A stretch of 64,000 nucleotides of DNA, from contig NW_003131853.1 of NCBI RefSeq assembly GCF_000003605.2, positions 478,323 through 542,322 of the forward strand. Reading direction: 5' to 3'. Positions 12,231 through 24,135 of this stretch are shown in pieces. The DNA comes from Saccoglossus kowalevskii (taxonomy: Eukaryota > Hemichordata > Enteropneusta > Harrimaniidae). A model generated the notes under the pieces. It worked only from the letters and a program-made list of their open reading frames with translations, did not search any database and was not told the DNA's origin. The position numbers and the translations under genes are program-made. How positions within the stretch are numbered: the first letter of the stretch is position 1; each line of letters begins with the position of its first letter.

Positions 12231-13109
12231 CTTCAAAAATATATTTCAGAAATAATTACTACAGGGTAAATTACAGAGTAACATATATTACGAGTTAATT
12301 ATCTTTGATAAATAGATAAGTTATATGAAGTATATACAGATGGCATACATCTGAAGTGTGACAGAAGTAACATGCTATGTATATATAGTAACAGTCTAAA
12401 ACTCTAGTATACACTTTAACCAAAGACACTCGTGTCTTGGCTTCTATCAACACTCTGGACTTGAAATATGCCATTTAGTATCCATTAATATAAACCTATT
12501 TACATATTTCCTCATTTCCTATTGTTGTGGCACTATTTCAAGACCACTTTATATAGCCTGTACAATATGTAGCTACTGTGAACAGTAATCATTTGATGAT
12601 GATATTCAGATTGTTTCGGCTTTACATTTGATTGTCTGCTTTTGCCGAGTATTTCAAACCCACAAACATTTAACTGTTCCTAATTTCACTTGTATACAGA
12701 CATCAAATATGTCGCATAATAGTCACAAGACCACAATAAAGCTGTAGAAAAGATCCAATTTCAAAATGGATATGCCAAGGTTTTTTTTGATACTGTCTCC
12801 CAATACTCCCTAGGTTTCTATAAGTAACAATAATGCTACAACTTTAATTGTTGCAAAGTAATTGGAATTCTATGAGCAACACTAGAACAAAACATGCAGT
12901 ACAAATTAATAAACCTGCAAAGTTGTACACGAACCTGATATAATTAAAAGTGCCAAGTCAATTGTTAAACAGAAAAGTACCTGTATTGAAGGTAGATATT
13001 TGGATTCCTTTCACAATTTGATTCAACATTAAGGTTACTAAACTCTACATTGTACATTGAATTAATTGTAAACTCATAGTTGCTGCTGACATAGAAAATA
13101 AAGTAAGCA

Positions 13110-13425
13110 AATAAATGGCATGGTAAATACTATGTCAAATCAAAGTAAACACGTACTGCTTGCGTGACTCGCCTAGCTTCACGTCACTATGCGTCTTCCC
13201 TTCGGCTTTCACCATCCTAGTACAGCCAGATCTGAAGGCCTTTGTCGCAATCTTGCTACGCTGTGTGTCGTGGATCGCTTAGACGGGTTTCATGCTCTCT
13301 TGGTTATTAAGCATCCCTTTTTGGGGATGGCCGAGGGGAAAACATGTAGTGAAGTGAAGCTAGGCGATTACACATGCAGTACGTGTTTACTTTGATTTGA
13401 CATAGTATTTACCATGTCATTTATT
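13110..13425. mobile_element. Foldback/MITE-like element with long inverted repeats
   Basis: The left arm starting AATAAATGGCATGGTAAA (13110) is mirrored by the right arm ending TTTACCATGTCATTTATT (13425). The outer 50 bases of the arms differ at one position. Pairing continues with small mismatches through GCCTAGCTTCAC to about 13190/13346, and more weakly inward, so most of the 316 bp can fold on itself. The high arm identity suggests a young insertion. No transposase is present and target-site duplications are unclear. It lies 1.1 kb beyond the FAM92 stop codon and could be in its 3' UTR, where TTTATT at the right end would supply an AATAAA on the minus strand. Confidence 0.75.
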
Positions 13426-14506
13426 CAGTGTTATTTGCGTACATTGAAATATATAGAGATCTTGTACTCAAGTTTATCAGACAGTATACAGTAAATAGCA
13501 CTGTCTGAAGAGGTCATCAATCAGTATCTAGTATGTAACATTTAACATTAAAGTTACCAATATGAAAGCATGGGGATGTGATGACTGGACGGTTACATTA
13601 TAAAAGCATGAGATGTGGACGGTGAACAAAGCCACAAAAAGTGCTAAAATGACATTCAACTAAATATGCAAAAAAAAAAGCTTTAAAAAAAAAATTGATT
13701 TGCAAGAGGTAACCCTGGAAAAATAAAGTTATTTCAAAATAATCTCTCACTCAGACCAAGTGTGGACATGTAATCAAATTGTACAGTAATTTATAAAACT
13801 TTTAAAAAAAACTTGCACACCATCTAAAACAGGTGTTATCATGACCTATGACCCCCAACCTTTCTAGAAACAATGGACGTGTTCCATATCATGAACAACA
13901 ACATTTAAAAAAAAGTTGATTGGACAATCAATTACCACAACTTGCTTAATAAAAACAAATAAATGATATATATCTACAGGGCAATTTATGTCAGTTAATA
14001 ATTATCAGGAGTTGAAGAAGAAGGGAGCTGATGGTGCAAGGTTTCTTTTTAGTGATACATTACAGACCTAAACTATGACCCTGAAGGAAGATATGAATCA
14101 TCACATGGAGAGACTGACTCATCTACCTATGTGTATTCACAATGTAATTATCAACACTGTTTAAATCAGCATCATATAAATTCAACTATTAAAAGCCACA
14201 TACTCAGGAATTGAGTATGTTACACTTCTAGACACATAGTTCAGATTAACAATACAAATATCTACATGACATTAATACAGCGATAGAAACTTCTTAGGTT
14301 GTGAAAGTTTGGTGGCACAGGCAAACTCAGAATGCCTGCAGTTTATGCTGCATCCAGATCATCGATGTAGAGTTGTACAGTACCAAGACAAAGTTCCACT
14401 GTTTTGAAATTGAACTGTAAAGTGGCCATGAAACTAATTGGGGTGGATGCGAGCCATGTAAAGTATGCATTGTGTTTGGTTATAAATAAATTAAAAAGGT
14501 AATAAA
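13426..14506 (-). other. Probable FAM92 3' UTR
   Basis: This sequence lies directly beyond the FAM92 stop codon, is AT-rich and has no coding exon. No close AATAAA was seen on the minus strand before the foldback element, so the 3' UTR may be more than 1 kb long. Confidence 0.35.
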
Positions 14507-14737
14507 TTAAGAAGCATAATAGCTTGATTCTTCATCTTCACTTTCATCATCATCATAATCATTCATGTTATTTCCATTGGTATGGCTGGAACCTCCTGCT
14601 CTTGTTCCTCTTTCCATATTTGGTGTTCTGTTGGCACTATGACCAGTGGAGTTCAATGATCCTTTGGAATGAGCTGCAAACATACCATATCTAGACTGAC
14701 CTGGTGTACTCGGCGGCCTCAGTGAATTACGAAAGTC
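14507..14737 (-). CDS. CIBAR1: FAM92 terminal coding exon
   Basis: This codes for 76 residues starting DFRNSLRPPS and ending in an acidic tract and SSYYAS. The 3' splice site is TTTGTTACAG. EDLE from the previous exon followed by DFRNSL matches the vertebrate EDLEVFRNSL segment. The tail after it is not conserved with vertebrates and is rich in S, G and N. Confidence 0.9.
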   Translation of the reverse strand, partial: DFRNSLRPPSTPGQSRYGMFAAHSKGSLNSTGHSANRTPNMERGTRAGGSSHTNGNNMNDYDDDESEDEESSYYAS

Positions 14738-17700
14738 CTGTAACAAAACAATATGAAAGACTTCATTATTGCACACCCAAAATAACTCAAGGTTAGGGGC
14801 TGACAAACTGGAGACCAAGGGTTAGGGGCAACTATCAATATAACAGGCAATCTTTATTACTCCCTGTATACAATCAATTCTGGTCAGGCCTAATCTGTTA
14901 CCGGGGTATATTACTTATATGTATGTACATACAAAATGGCATACCCATACATATGGTACCTTGAATATGCTATTAAAATTGTATATAAATAGGTGATTTT
15001 TCCATTCATTGTGGGATCTCACGTAACGTGAAAGGTGCAAATCAAAAGTACAAAAATCAAATAATTCGATTTTGAACTTTTTTTATAGTACAATGTCGAA
15101 CAGAGAGGAATATGGAATTAATATACCATACTTCAGCAAAACTGGCCATCACCAAATGTGTCCAGTGAAATTTACTTTACTGTATTTTGGACTACCCTCT
15201 TAAAGTGTTAAATAAATAAAATAAATAAATGTATAGCACATTATTAAATACCCAAAAAGTACTTTTGCAATTTTTGAATCTCACACAATATTTTGATGCA
15301 ACTATGTTTGATTTCATCTATAACACGAGATCCGGCAGTGAAAAGGAAATTGTCTATTGTGAGTGTTCTCTGGGTTAAAGTATGTATGTATCGAGCCCCA
15401 AATCCAGGAATACTATATCAGGAAAAGTGGCAACAAAAGAGTTTCATGGAATTTTAATAGAATTGAATTATAATGATACAACGATAAGCAACCCAAAACA
15501 AGTCATAGCAGTGAAAACTAATATAAGTCTACAATGACTTTGATCTCATCAACAGGTGTGATAGAGAGAGAAGGCTGAATACCTTTCACAAGGTGATGAA
15601 GTAAGTCAAATATAAAACGAATTGTTATACTTTTTGACTAAAAAAAACAATTCATTCATTATCAACCATGTACCAAATCTTTTGAGTACAGTAAATTTAT
15701 CAATGTGTATTGAATATAAGTGAATTCAAAGACTTACCTCTAAGTCTTCTTCATCATTTATTGACATCAAATATTGATATGCATTGCTGTACACTTCTAA
15801 CGCCTTAGAATGAAATGATAACTCTACATTGACAAAATCTCGTAAAATGGTCTGCAACAAAATACAACATGATTTCTTATTGACACATTCATGCCTGTGC
15901 TGCCCATGTCTGCCATGTTAGTTAAAAAATAATAGTCTCACTGGGCATGATATACTGGGTATATATATATATATATATACACGCTCAATTTACACAAGAA
16001 CATTCATGATCAACAGCTAATAAATTAATGGCCATGACATATGCACAACAAAGAAAATGAATTTTATGTAAATCAACTAATGGCAAAAAAAAAAAATCAG
16101 CAGTACCGGTAATTGAATACTGTAAAATGACTAATTTTCACTGGATTTAAATTTCGCTGATTTAGCATTTCAGGGTTTCAGTAGGTTTTAAATTCACGGT
16201 TTTATCATTTAGATAATGTGTTCTATGCTAAATTTTACATATTCACTGGGATTTAATTTAGCGCATTTTCCAATCAGCGAAATAAGCAAAATTAAAACCC
16301 AGTGAATAATTAACCCTTTTACAGTATGTTAAAACCCTTCTCTGGGATAAAAGTGAATTCATGTACATGCCATCACCCCATTGAACACAGCACATCCCAA
16401 AGTTATTGATAAACTGTGCTGACCTACGAAAACATCACCAGAGCAGCGTTTAAAGATCCTGATCAAAAGATATATTACACAAGCTGCAATACCAGACCAA
16501 ACCCTAGAACTTACTGAAGATAAGATACAGGGTACATTCATACAATCTATCTTTCCATCAGGATTTGTACCCAGGTTATGTGCTGCTCTGGCAATGTTTG
16601 AAGGGAGAAATGATGCTGTAGATATAGATGGTATGAATAATTGCAACTTCCAGACATGATGTGTTCAATGGTGATGACAATGTGGTAAATTATGTACATT
16701 GAAATGAGACAATATATATTACATCTGCTTATAAACAGTGTGTAAAGTTCCAGTTAATTATTTGTAATCAAACAATATTTTTCATAGCATTTGGAAAGTG
16801 CAATTCACACCCTAATGGGTTTCTCATTTTGTTAGCTAAAGAATGGATCACTAAGACACAATGCAATACAGTCTGCTTACCTTTATATCTTGTAGCTTCT
16901 TCTTTTCAAACCTATCCATTTCATCTTCTAATGCTTTGGTTGATCTTGTAGCATCTACGCTGGCTTTCTGCAGTTCAGATTCCGCTTGAGATATTTGGTG
17001 CCTGTCACCAGGGTTTTTTTGCCTTATTTTTTCTAATTTCTTTTGTTGTGCCTGTTCTTTGTGGTAGGCAGAAAAAGATGCTCTCAAATCAGCCTATAAG
17101 ATAAATGTATAAATAGAATTTTAATAGTGACAAACTGAACACCCTCAACCAAAATTACATACTGAGGTAAACAGACTGAACACCCACAACCAACATCACA
17201 TACTGAGATAAACAGACTGAACACTCTCAACCAACATCAAAAACTGAGGTAAACAGACTGAACACCGTCAACCAACATCACATAATGAGGTAAACAGACT
17301 GAACACCTGCAACCAACATCACATACTGAGGTAAACAGACTGAACACCCACAGCCAACATCACATAATGAGGTAAACAAACTGAACACCTGCATCCAACA
17401 TCAAATACTGGGGTAAACAGACTGAACACCCACAACCAACATCACATACTGGGGTAAACAGACTGAACACCCACAACCAACATCACATACTGATGTAAAC
17501 AGACTGAACACCCTCAACCAACCTCACATACTGAGGTAAACAGACTGAACACCCGCAACCAACATCACATACTGAGGTAAACAGACTGAACACCCACAAC
17601 CAACATCACATACTGAGGTAAACAGACTGAACACCCACAACCAACATCACATAATGAGGTAAATAGACTGAACACCCGCAACCAACATCATATACTGAGG

Positions 17701-20700
17701 TAAACAGACTGAACACCCGCAACCAACATCATATACTGAGGTAAACAGACTGAACACTCGCAACCAACATCCCATAATGAGGTAAACAGACTGAACACCC
17801 GCAACCAACATCACATACTGAGGTAAACAGACTGAACACCCACAACCAACATCACATACTGAGGTAAACAGACTGAACACCCGCAACCAACATCATATAC
17901 TGAGGTAAACAGACTGAACACCCACAACCAACATCATATAATGAGGTAAACAGACTGAACACCCACAACCAACATCACATACTGATGCAAACAGACTGAA
18001 CACCCTCAACCAACCTCACATACTGATGTAAACAGACTGAACACCCTCAACCAACCTCACATACTGAGGTAAACAGACTGAACACCTGCAACCAACATTA
18101 CATACTGAGGTAAACAGACTGAACACTCTCAACCAACATCACATACTGAGGTAAACAGACTGAACACCCACAACCAACAACATATAATGAGGTAAACAGA
18201 CTGAACACTCTCAACCAACATCACATAATGAGGTAAACAGACTGAACACCTGCAACCAACATCACATACTGAGGTAAACAGACTGAACAACCACAACCAA
18301 CATCACATACTGAGGTAAACAGACTGAACACTCTCAACCAACATCACATAATGAGGTAAACAGACTGAACACTCTCAACCAACATCACATACTGAGGTAA
18401 ACAGACTGAATACCCACAACCAACATCACATACTGAGGTAAACAGACTGAACACTCTCAACCAACATCACATACTGAGGTAAACAGACTGAACACTCTCA
18501 ACCAACATCACATAATGAGGTAAACAGACTGAATTGGGTGACGATGCATCAAAGTGTTGTCCTTCACTGAAACATCACAAGGTCTCCAGAGCAGAATGTT
18601 CTATTACAAGTGTTATGCATTTAACTGTTTAGCTTCATTTGGAGCAAGTATGGGTTAACAATATCCAATCGTCATGTCAAAGTGCATACAAAATCGTAAA
18701 TGTAAAACCTTGCATAGAAGGCAATGTTCAGCAAGCAATCTCACCTTTGCATGTTTACATTCTGTTCCATATAGTGTTAAAGGTGTTACTACTTTGGATT
18801 CCAGTCTTAAAACCTGGTGAAAAGATAAACATTGTCATCATTGCAGAGTTACACAAGAAAGAATTCTGTTACAGTGCAATATTTTATGTGTGTGAATATA
18901 TGAATTGATCAAAGGACACTACGGAATAAATAAAGGCATCATATTATTGTTTCCTTGCATCTTGTATTTCTGAGTCTGAACTGTAACATTGATCATTGAA
19001 AGAAGGGCATGAACTTTCTACAACTCAGTTAATTACAATGTTGCTAAGGTCACTGAAATTCATTTTAAAATATTTAACACTGCTGTTAATAATAAGGACT
19101 TAGGTAGAAAGTCTATTAGTTCATGGTAGTAAAAATGCTTGTTTTAATCAAAATAGTGAATTAATCTGATAAAAATGGAAATTATTTTTATCGTGTGTGT
19201 GAAATAATAATAATTTTTGATAGATTCAATAAATAGTTATTCATTATTTTTCTGATGAACATAATATCTACCATGATATGATCTAGCATGAGAAAGTTAA
19301 TCATGCCCACATCGACAGTGTTGCCATCTCTAGGCAAATCACCCGAGATGTAATGTGAAACATACATTAAAACATTAGTCTGACAATAATTATTTTTGTG
19401 CTTCATTATGTTTCAAAAGTTAAAGCACGAGTCAGAAGGACACAAATTTAAATCTTTAAAATTGAAAAGATAAATTAAAATTAAATTATTTTTTTTTAAA
19501 TGAATTTGGTTGAGTGAAATAATTTTATGATAATACAGATAATAATGTAACCAAGGAAACAATATGATACACCCCAGCAAATGACAGCTTACCAGGATGT
19601 TATCACATATTGGATTACAGTTTGTCTGTAATTATTAATTGTAAAACATTGTACTTATATTGTATTCCTTTTTACTTTAACAATGTACATGTACTTTATA
19701 TAACTGTATTATTTTTACTACTGCAAGGAACCCTCATTAATCATTCCTTTCACTAACATTTTTTTAAATAACAGAAATAAAATTGTAAATAAATATAGAA
19801 ATAATGTAAAATACTGATACGTCTACTGTCTGGGTACTGGATTATTCAATCAACTATGCCATTGTAACACCTGTCTGGATGACAAATATAGAATACTAAT
19901 ACAAAATTCATTCTGCCAAAAACTGAGACTACACTACAAATACCGCAGCTTGTCAGATATAAACAACTCACAAATCAATTATTGAACCATTTGTCATTCA
20001 ATCTCTGGATATAAATTATGCATCTACAATTCAATATTATGTGATTTTTACTTGACATTTTAATAACACCAGATTTCATACTTCCAGATCATTTAACTAC
20101 TGAGCTGTTCAGCATGAAGTAATCATTAAATTTCAACAATGTAAACATGGTCAAATGCTTTTGTTGTCCTGAATTTAAATTTGGCAATGTGAATTTCTGA
20201 TTAGTTTATCAGTGACCTATTGGTTTCAAAGGACAGTTACTGATCAACTCAGTCTAGCAGAACCATGTCAAAATACATTAATTGATTGCCTGTTAAGTTG
20301 CTTGCAGAAGGAAGTTAAAATTTAGCTGTGGATTTCAATTTCCAAAGTAAATTGATTGTTACCTGACTGTGTTCTAAACCTTGAACACCATGACCTGAAC
20401 TGATCTGATCTGGGGTGTTCAATAATGACAACTTCCTAACAACCTAATATATTCACAACACAGCTGAGAAATTAATTTTGACTAAGAATGCAATAGAAAT
20501 TTTAGTTGATGTATCAGCTTATTGATAGCATCAAGAGGTACATTTATTAATTTTAAGAATTGTACAGTATTTGGTACCAGACATAACCAAGAATACTGAC
20601 AGCACACTATGTTTCCAGATCGGCTGAAGAGCTGAATATATATGGACCTTACCTCTGCATTTCTATAATCTTGTACTGACGACATACATTCTGCAAAGCT

Positions 20701-23700
20701 AGTAAGTCCGGACTTCATTGATGGAGTCTCAGAATCAGCGTAGGTCAGTAATGCTTTGGCCACATCATCACCCTTGTCTCGAAGTCTAGCTGTCTTTCGT
20801 GTATAAGCAGCTATTTGTTGACATAGATCAGCAAAGTGTTTCTCTGTGCTTCCAATTCTAGACTGTACAAACTTGGACTGATTTTCCCTGTTTTTCATGA
20901 GAAAATTGTGCATTTAAAAAGCATATAACTTAATTTTGTGCTCACCATAAAAAAAAACATACACTGAAGTAACCACCAAAATAATGCCATACTAACAGTT
21001 GCAGATATGATGATAAACAAAGTACTGTGGTATGATTTTACTGTGTACATTCAACTGTACTAAAGCATGGAGGTGAGCATTAACAGTAGAAAATGTGCAA
21101 CAATCATTTTTATCCATTTCTACATATGTAGAAAACGTGTGTATGCATGTGTATACCAAATATAGATTGCCAATAGTTTTCAAGAAGTGTAATTTATGAA
21201 ACATTGACACTAAACAGCGATGTACATAAGCTACACATCAGCAGGAACTGGAAGTAAGGGATGCAATAGGTTTACTGAATGTTTAAGTGATTGGATTCTT
21301 TAGTAAAGAAAAGAAAGCTCAATTTTATACAGTTCTTGAGTATTTTAATGATGGAGCCCTGCATTTACAAAGAGGTTGTCATTTTAGACTCTCTTTCTCT
21401 AGACTCTAGTTCTATACTATAAACTACTAATTGAATTATGTGAGTTTGTGCCCTAATGCAGGGGATCATATGCCAAACATTAGGAGGGCAAATATCAAAC
21501 ACCCAAATTTAAGCAGTAGTATTTGTATAAGATGCCTCCAAGATGTCAATAAATTTTACTGATAGGTAACTAGCACATACATTACTGGTTTACAAAATCC
21601 AAGCCGAATTGATGTGAATGTCACAATTTTGAACAAACATATCGGTACTCCACATAGCAATGGTTATATTCACGCTTCACTGGGCCACAAAATACCCTGG
21701 ACATTCTCACTCTAAACCAATTACCATGTATAGAATTTGCGTGAAAGTGAAGGTATGTAATACCGGTAATGTATCACACTCTACTTCTTGCTTTTAAAAG
21801 AAAAACAATAACAATCAGTTGTGCTTGATCAGCATCATTTTTTGGAAGTAACAAGGCGGAACTTCATCAGCAAGACTGCCTTACAATAAAAATAATAATA
21901 GTTTGAGTATAGTAGTGTATTTTTGTTAACAATTTTGCTTTCAGTTTCAAAGTTTAATCACCCCATACCCATTTACTAAACAGTGATGTACATATCTAAA
22001 ATAAATAAATGTATGTATTATATAAGAAATTATTGTGAACAACCCTTACGAATTATGTGAAGTCAGTATCCAGACCTCTAACATTACATTATAGCACAAA
22101 ATCCTCCAAAATGAAATCATGGAAGGGGTTGTTCAAAAAAGCATTTCTTATATTACACATAAAATGAGTAAACATAAGAGATCAGTCCATGATGAGTACA
22201 CTCAAAAACAGGCAGAGACAGAATCTGAATATTGTGATTTGATGGTCAACTGAAAAAAATGGCCACTGCAAGAAGGTTAATTGAAAAAATGGAAAGAAAG
22301 GAGTCAATTAAAAAAAAAAACACCATCACAATAGATTCACAGTTACACAAACACAGTAGTGTTTTGATAAACACTAACTACAGTTTGTTTAAAAAGTCTT
22401 TGTCTATGTTTACCCACAGACTCAAGTTCATTAAGGTTTAGTTAAGTCTATAAGGAGGTAGATACTTTTTGTTGTCAGTATTTAATGAATGTTGTTATAA
22501 TAATCAATTACTGAATGTGCAATCATTGCCAAAACAACAGATAATTTTACAAATAAAGATTTTAAGTTTCACAATTTTCAACTATATGCACAAGATTGAA
22601 AGCACTACAGTTTGCAAGAAGATTCAAAATAGAATTATAGTCCAATGTTTTACACTCGCAATTGTTACACACTCTTGGAAACACGACTTTATGCATGTTG
22701 TTTCTGAAATGGAATAATTTATAAACAAAACAGTTGAAAGAATACAGGTAACCTTCATTTAGATACACTGAAGTTAAAATTAGATATATTGAAATTTGCA
22801 TGGTTACTCATATTGAAAATGTTTACTATTCAGGGAGCTGGATGACATGCGATAGTTTTAATAAATTAGCCTACCAGTCTACTCTAGCGACTGCTTAATT
22901 GAGCTAGCAGAATTATTCATAGTTAAAAATATTATATAGCATGTTGTCAGTGGTAATGCAAATCAGTAAAATTTTTGCCAATTTTGGTATTTTAAGTCAA
23001 TATTTAGTGTAACCTATTACTTTTCAATGCTACAACAAGTGATCTTTAAATTAAGGCAGTAACTGTACTTGTTCTCCTAAAATGTTATGGACTATTTGAT
23101 GCTTTGTTACCAGCATGCTAATCAGTAGAAATCCATTCACCTGGACAACAATACCGTCAATTCTCTTGATCCAACAATGCATACTTCAGTTGTCAGGTAA
23201 TTGATAAAGAAAATTAAAATTATGGATAGAAGAAAAAATTGGATCATACACGGATCATAATGGACAAATTTGATCTCACGGTAAAGATCTAACAGAAAGG
23301 GAGCGGTTCTTTTAATTCAATCGTTTCATATACATGTATGACCCCGGTAGCAAATACACTATTGTCAAACTGGAGGCATTTAAACACTAAACCTGTCCGA
23401 ACATGCATATAGGTTGGTTTATATTCACAAAACGATAAACATTCCAATATTACCAAATAATTGGAGAAGCAATGAATGGATACAATTTTTTCAATGAAAC
23501 TATAACAGTTAACTGTAAACTATAAACTATAAACTATAAGAATTAAAAGCCTAGACGATAATTCAATTATGAAAATCTCGTAGTTTGCCTATTGCTTATA
23601 TACGACCAGTATACACGCCCTTGGCTATTGTTACACACAGCGTCTAAAATGAATTCAGGTCGTCAGTCGAGACAATACCTCGCTCTTGGTGGAATGTAGC

Positions 23701-24102
23701 CCGGCGATGACTGTGCGTGTCCTCTCGGTGGCGAATATGAAACTGTTCTGTGATGGTGAGAGCTGTTTATGGCAGTAGTGGATCGAGTACTGCCTCGATA
23801 CGATCCTAAATGTGCCGCGGACATCTTACAATTCCAGATATATTAGTCGTAACATTCCCAATCGTTACTGCACAGACAACAAAATGGCGTCGACCGTCCA
23901 AACACAAATTAAACAAATAAATCGTACATGGTTTCTTGCCAAGAATCTCTCGCAAATATCCTAGCGACGTAATCTCTCAAATAATAAACCAACGACGTAT
24001 AATATCTAACCGAAAATTTAATGATTAAACCAACCAACCAACACTTCGGTTAAAAATCAGTCATACATACCTCGCTCGGACCTCCGCACCTCGACTCGTC
24101 AT
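14507..24102 (-). CDS. CIBAR1: FAM92/CIBAR BAR-domain protein gene, spliced
   Basis: Six core coding exons on the minus strand: 23679-23824 (or the alternative 24071-24102), 20653-20887, 18745-18813, 16881-17093, 15738-15851 and 14507-14737. With the 23824 start the sum is 1008 nt, coding 335 residues; with the 24102 start it is 894 nt, coding 297, close to human FAM92A (289). All junctions are GT-AG and in phase. Family landmarks are visible: TEKHFADLCQ, AAYTRKTARLRDK, RLESKVVTPL, QISQAESELQ, FEKKKLQDIK, ELSFHSKALEVY and EDLEDFRNSL. The BAR-like helical region spans about residues 50-270 of the long form; the tail is Ser/Gly-rich and ends acidic (DYDDDESEDEESSYY). In vertebrates FAM92A binds CBY1 at the basal body and helps shape ciliary membranes; the same role is inferred here. 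Vertebrates have two paralogues, FAM92A and FAM92B, so the invertebrate gene is co-orthologous to both. Confidence 0.93.
14738..15737 (-). other. FAM92 last intron
   Basis: About 1 kb of AT-rich intron bounded by GTAAGTC and TTTGTTACAG. No repeat or embedded gene was recognised. Confidence 0.6.
15738..15851 (-). CDS. CIBAR1: FAM92 coding exon, end of BAR region
   Basis: Thirty-eight codons, phase 0 at both ends, bounded by TTGTTGCAG and GTAAGTC. Contains ELSFHSKALEVYSNAYQYL, matching the conserved FHAKALEVYT-like segment of FAM92 proteins. Confidence 0.92.
15958..15980. repeat. (TA)n microsatellite in FAM92 intron
   Basis: A run of alternating T and A of just over 20 bases, a simple dinucleotide repeat. 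Confidence 0.8.
16118..16326. mobile_element. 209-bp MITE with TACTGTAAAA termini in FAM92 intron
   Basis: It starts TACTGTAAAA and ends TTTTACAGTA. The arms continue as TTCACTGG followed by TTTAAATTT on the left and the mirrored AAATTAAAACCCAGTGAA on the right. A second mirrored word, TTTCGCTGATT / AATCAGCGAAA, lies inside. There is no transposase, so it is a nonautonomous DNA transposon. TACTGTAAAA termini recur in miniature elements of many invertebrates. Confidence 0.7.
16881..17093 (-). CDS. CIBAR1: FAM92 coding exon, central BAR helices
   Basis: Seventy-one codons, phase 0 at both ends. Contains ADLRASFSAYHKEQAQQKK, KNPGDRHQISQAESELQKA and FEKKKLQDIK, matching the central FAM92 BAR-like helices (vertebrate NPSDRQVISQAETELQ). 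Highly charged and predicted coiled coil. Confidence 0.93.
17131..18534. repeat. 41-bp minisatellite, about 34 copies, in FAM92 intron
   Basis: The unit reads, on the plus strand, ACATCACATACTGAGGTAAA followed by CAGACTGAACACCCACAACCA (41 bp). Variants alternate CCCACA, CCCGCA, CTCTCA and CCTGCA at one site and ATACTGAGG or ATAATGAGG at another. Length 1404 bp over 41 gives about 34 units. Open frames inside it arise because three units make 123 nt; they are not coding. Read on the FAM92 sense strand, many units contain CTGTTTACCTCAG, which resembles a 3' splice site. Confidence 0.95.
18745..18813 (-). CDS. CIBAR1: FAM92 short coding exon (23 codons)
   Basis: Only 69 nt, so it is missed by ORF length filters. 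Bounded by TTTTCACCAG and GTGAGA, phase 0 at both ends. It codes VLRLESKVVTPLTLYGTECK plus HAK, aligning with vertebrate VERLEAKVVEPLKTYGTIVK. It bridges NAE of the previous exon and ADLRA of the next, which would otherwise leave a gap in the BAR domain. It lies about 210 bp from the minisatellite. Confidence 0.92.
18814..20652 (-). other. FAM92 intron between BAR exons
   Basis: About 1.8 kb, very AT-rich, with no recognised repeat family or RNA. A possible exon near 20340-20400 was considered and rejected in favour of 18745-18813. Confidence 0.6.
20653..20887 (-). CDS. CIBAR1: FAM92 coding exon 2, N-terminal BAR helices
   Basis: It begins one base into a codon completed by AG from either first exon (AG|G, arginine), then ENQSKFVQSRIGSTEKHFAD and AAYTRKTARLRDKGDDVA, ending QDYRNAE. 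This matches the most conserved part of FAM92 proteins (VEKHFGELCQ, YVRKTARLRDKAD, LQDYRQAE). Its 3' splice site is ATGAAAAACAG, with a weak pyrimidine tract. Confidence 0.93.
20888..23678 (-). other. FAM92 first intron
   Basis: About 2.8 kb, AT-rich, without a recognised gene. A short tandem array of ACTATAA units lies near 23517-23540. Homopolymer A runs and scattered microsatellite-like sequence are the only other structure. Confidence 0.55.
23679..23824 (-). CDS. CIBAR1: FAM92 alternative first coding exon, proximal (long N-terminus)
   Basis: ATG at 23824, with an in-frame TAA 12 bases before it, opens 48 codons rich in S, H, R and P (MSAAHLGSYRGSTRSTTAIN, later SSPGYIPPRA). It ends AG|GTATTG, giving phase 2 that fits exon 2. 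Vertebrate FAM92 lacks such an extension, so this N-terminus may be lineage-specific. Confidence 0.8.
24071..24102 (-). CDS. CIBAR1: FAM92 alternative first coding exon, distal (short N-terminus)
   Basis: ATG at 24102 opens MTSRGAEVRA plus AG, followed by a strong donor GTATGT. The phase is identical to that of the proximal first exon, and the resulting start, MTSRGAEVRARENQSK, has about the length of the vertebrate FAM92A N-terminus. The same GCGAG|GTAT donor context appears in both first exons. Transcript data are needed to show use. Confidence 0.6.
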
Positions 24103-24119
24103 TTCAACTCCGTAGTTCA

Positions 24120-24135
24120 GTTGCGATTTAGCAAC
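24120..24135. promoter_or_regulatory. X-box-like (RFX) site upstream of FAM92
   Basis: GTTGCGATTTAGCAAC is an imperfect palindrome of RFX half-sites (GTTGC / GCAAC) 18 bases upstream of the distal start codon. RFX factors drive ciliary genes and FAM92 is ciliary in vertebrates. The spacing is one base longer than the usual X-box, so this is tentative. Confidence 0.3.

Noticed and set aside
13189-13395. 68-codon ORF
   Set aside because: It lies inside the foldback element and spans its loop; no family resemblance.
17647-17886. 79-codon minus-strand ORF rich in CGCSVCLPQY
   Set aside because: It is the 41-bp minisatellite read in rotating frames; three units make 41 codons.
20340-20410. Candidate missing FAM92 exon (minus-strand GLEHSQ with donor GTAACA)
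   Set aside because: Does not match the family segment; the 69-nt exon at 18745-18813 matches it closely and fits phase.
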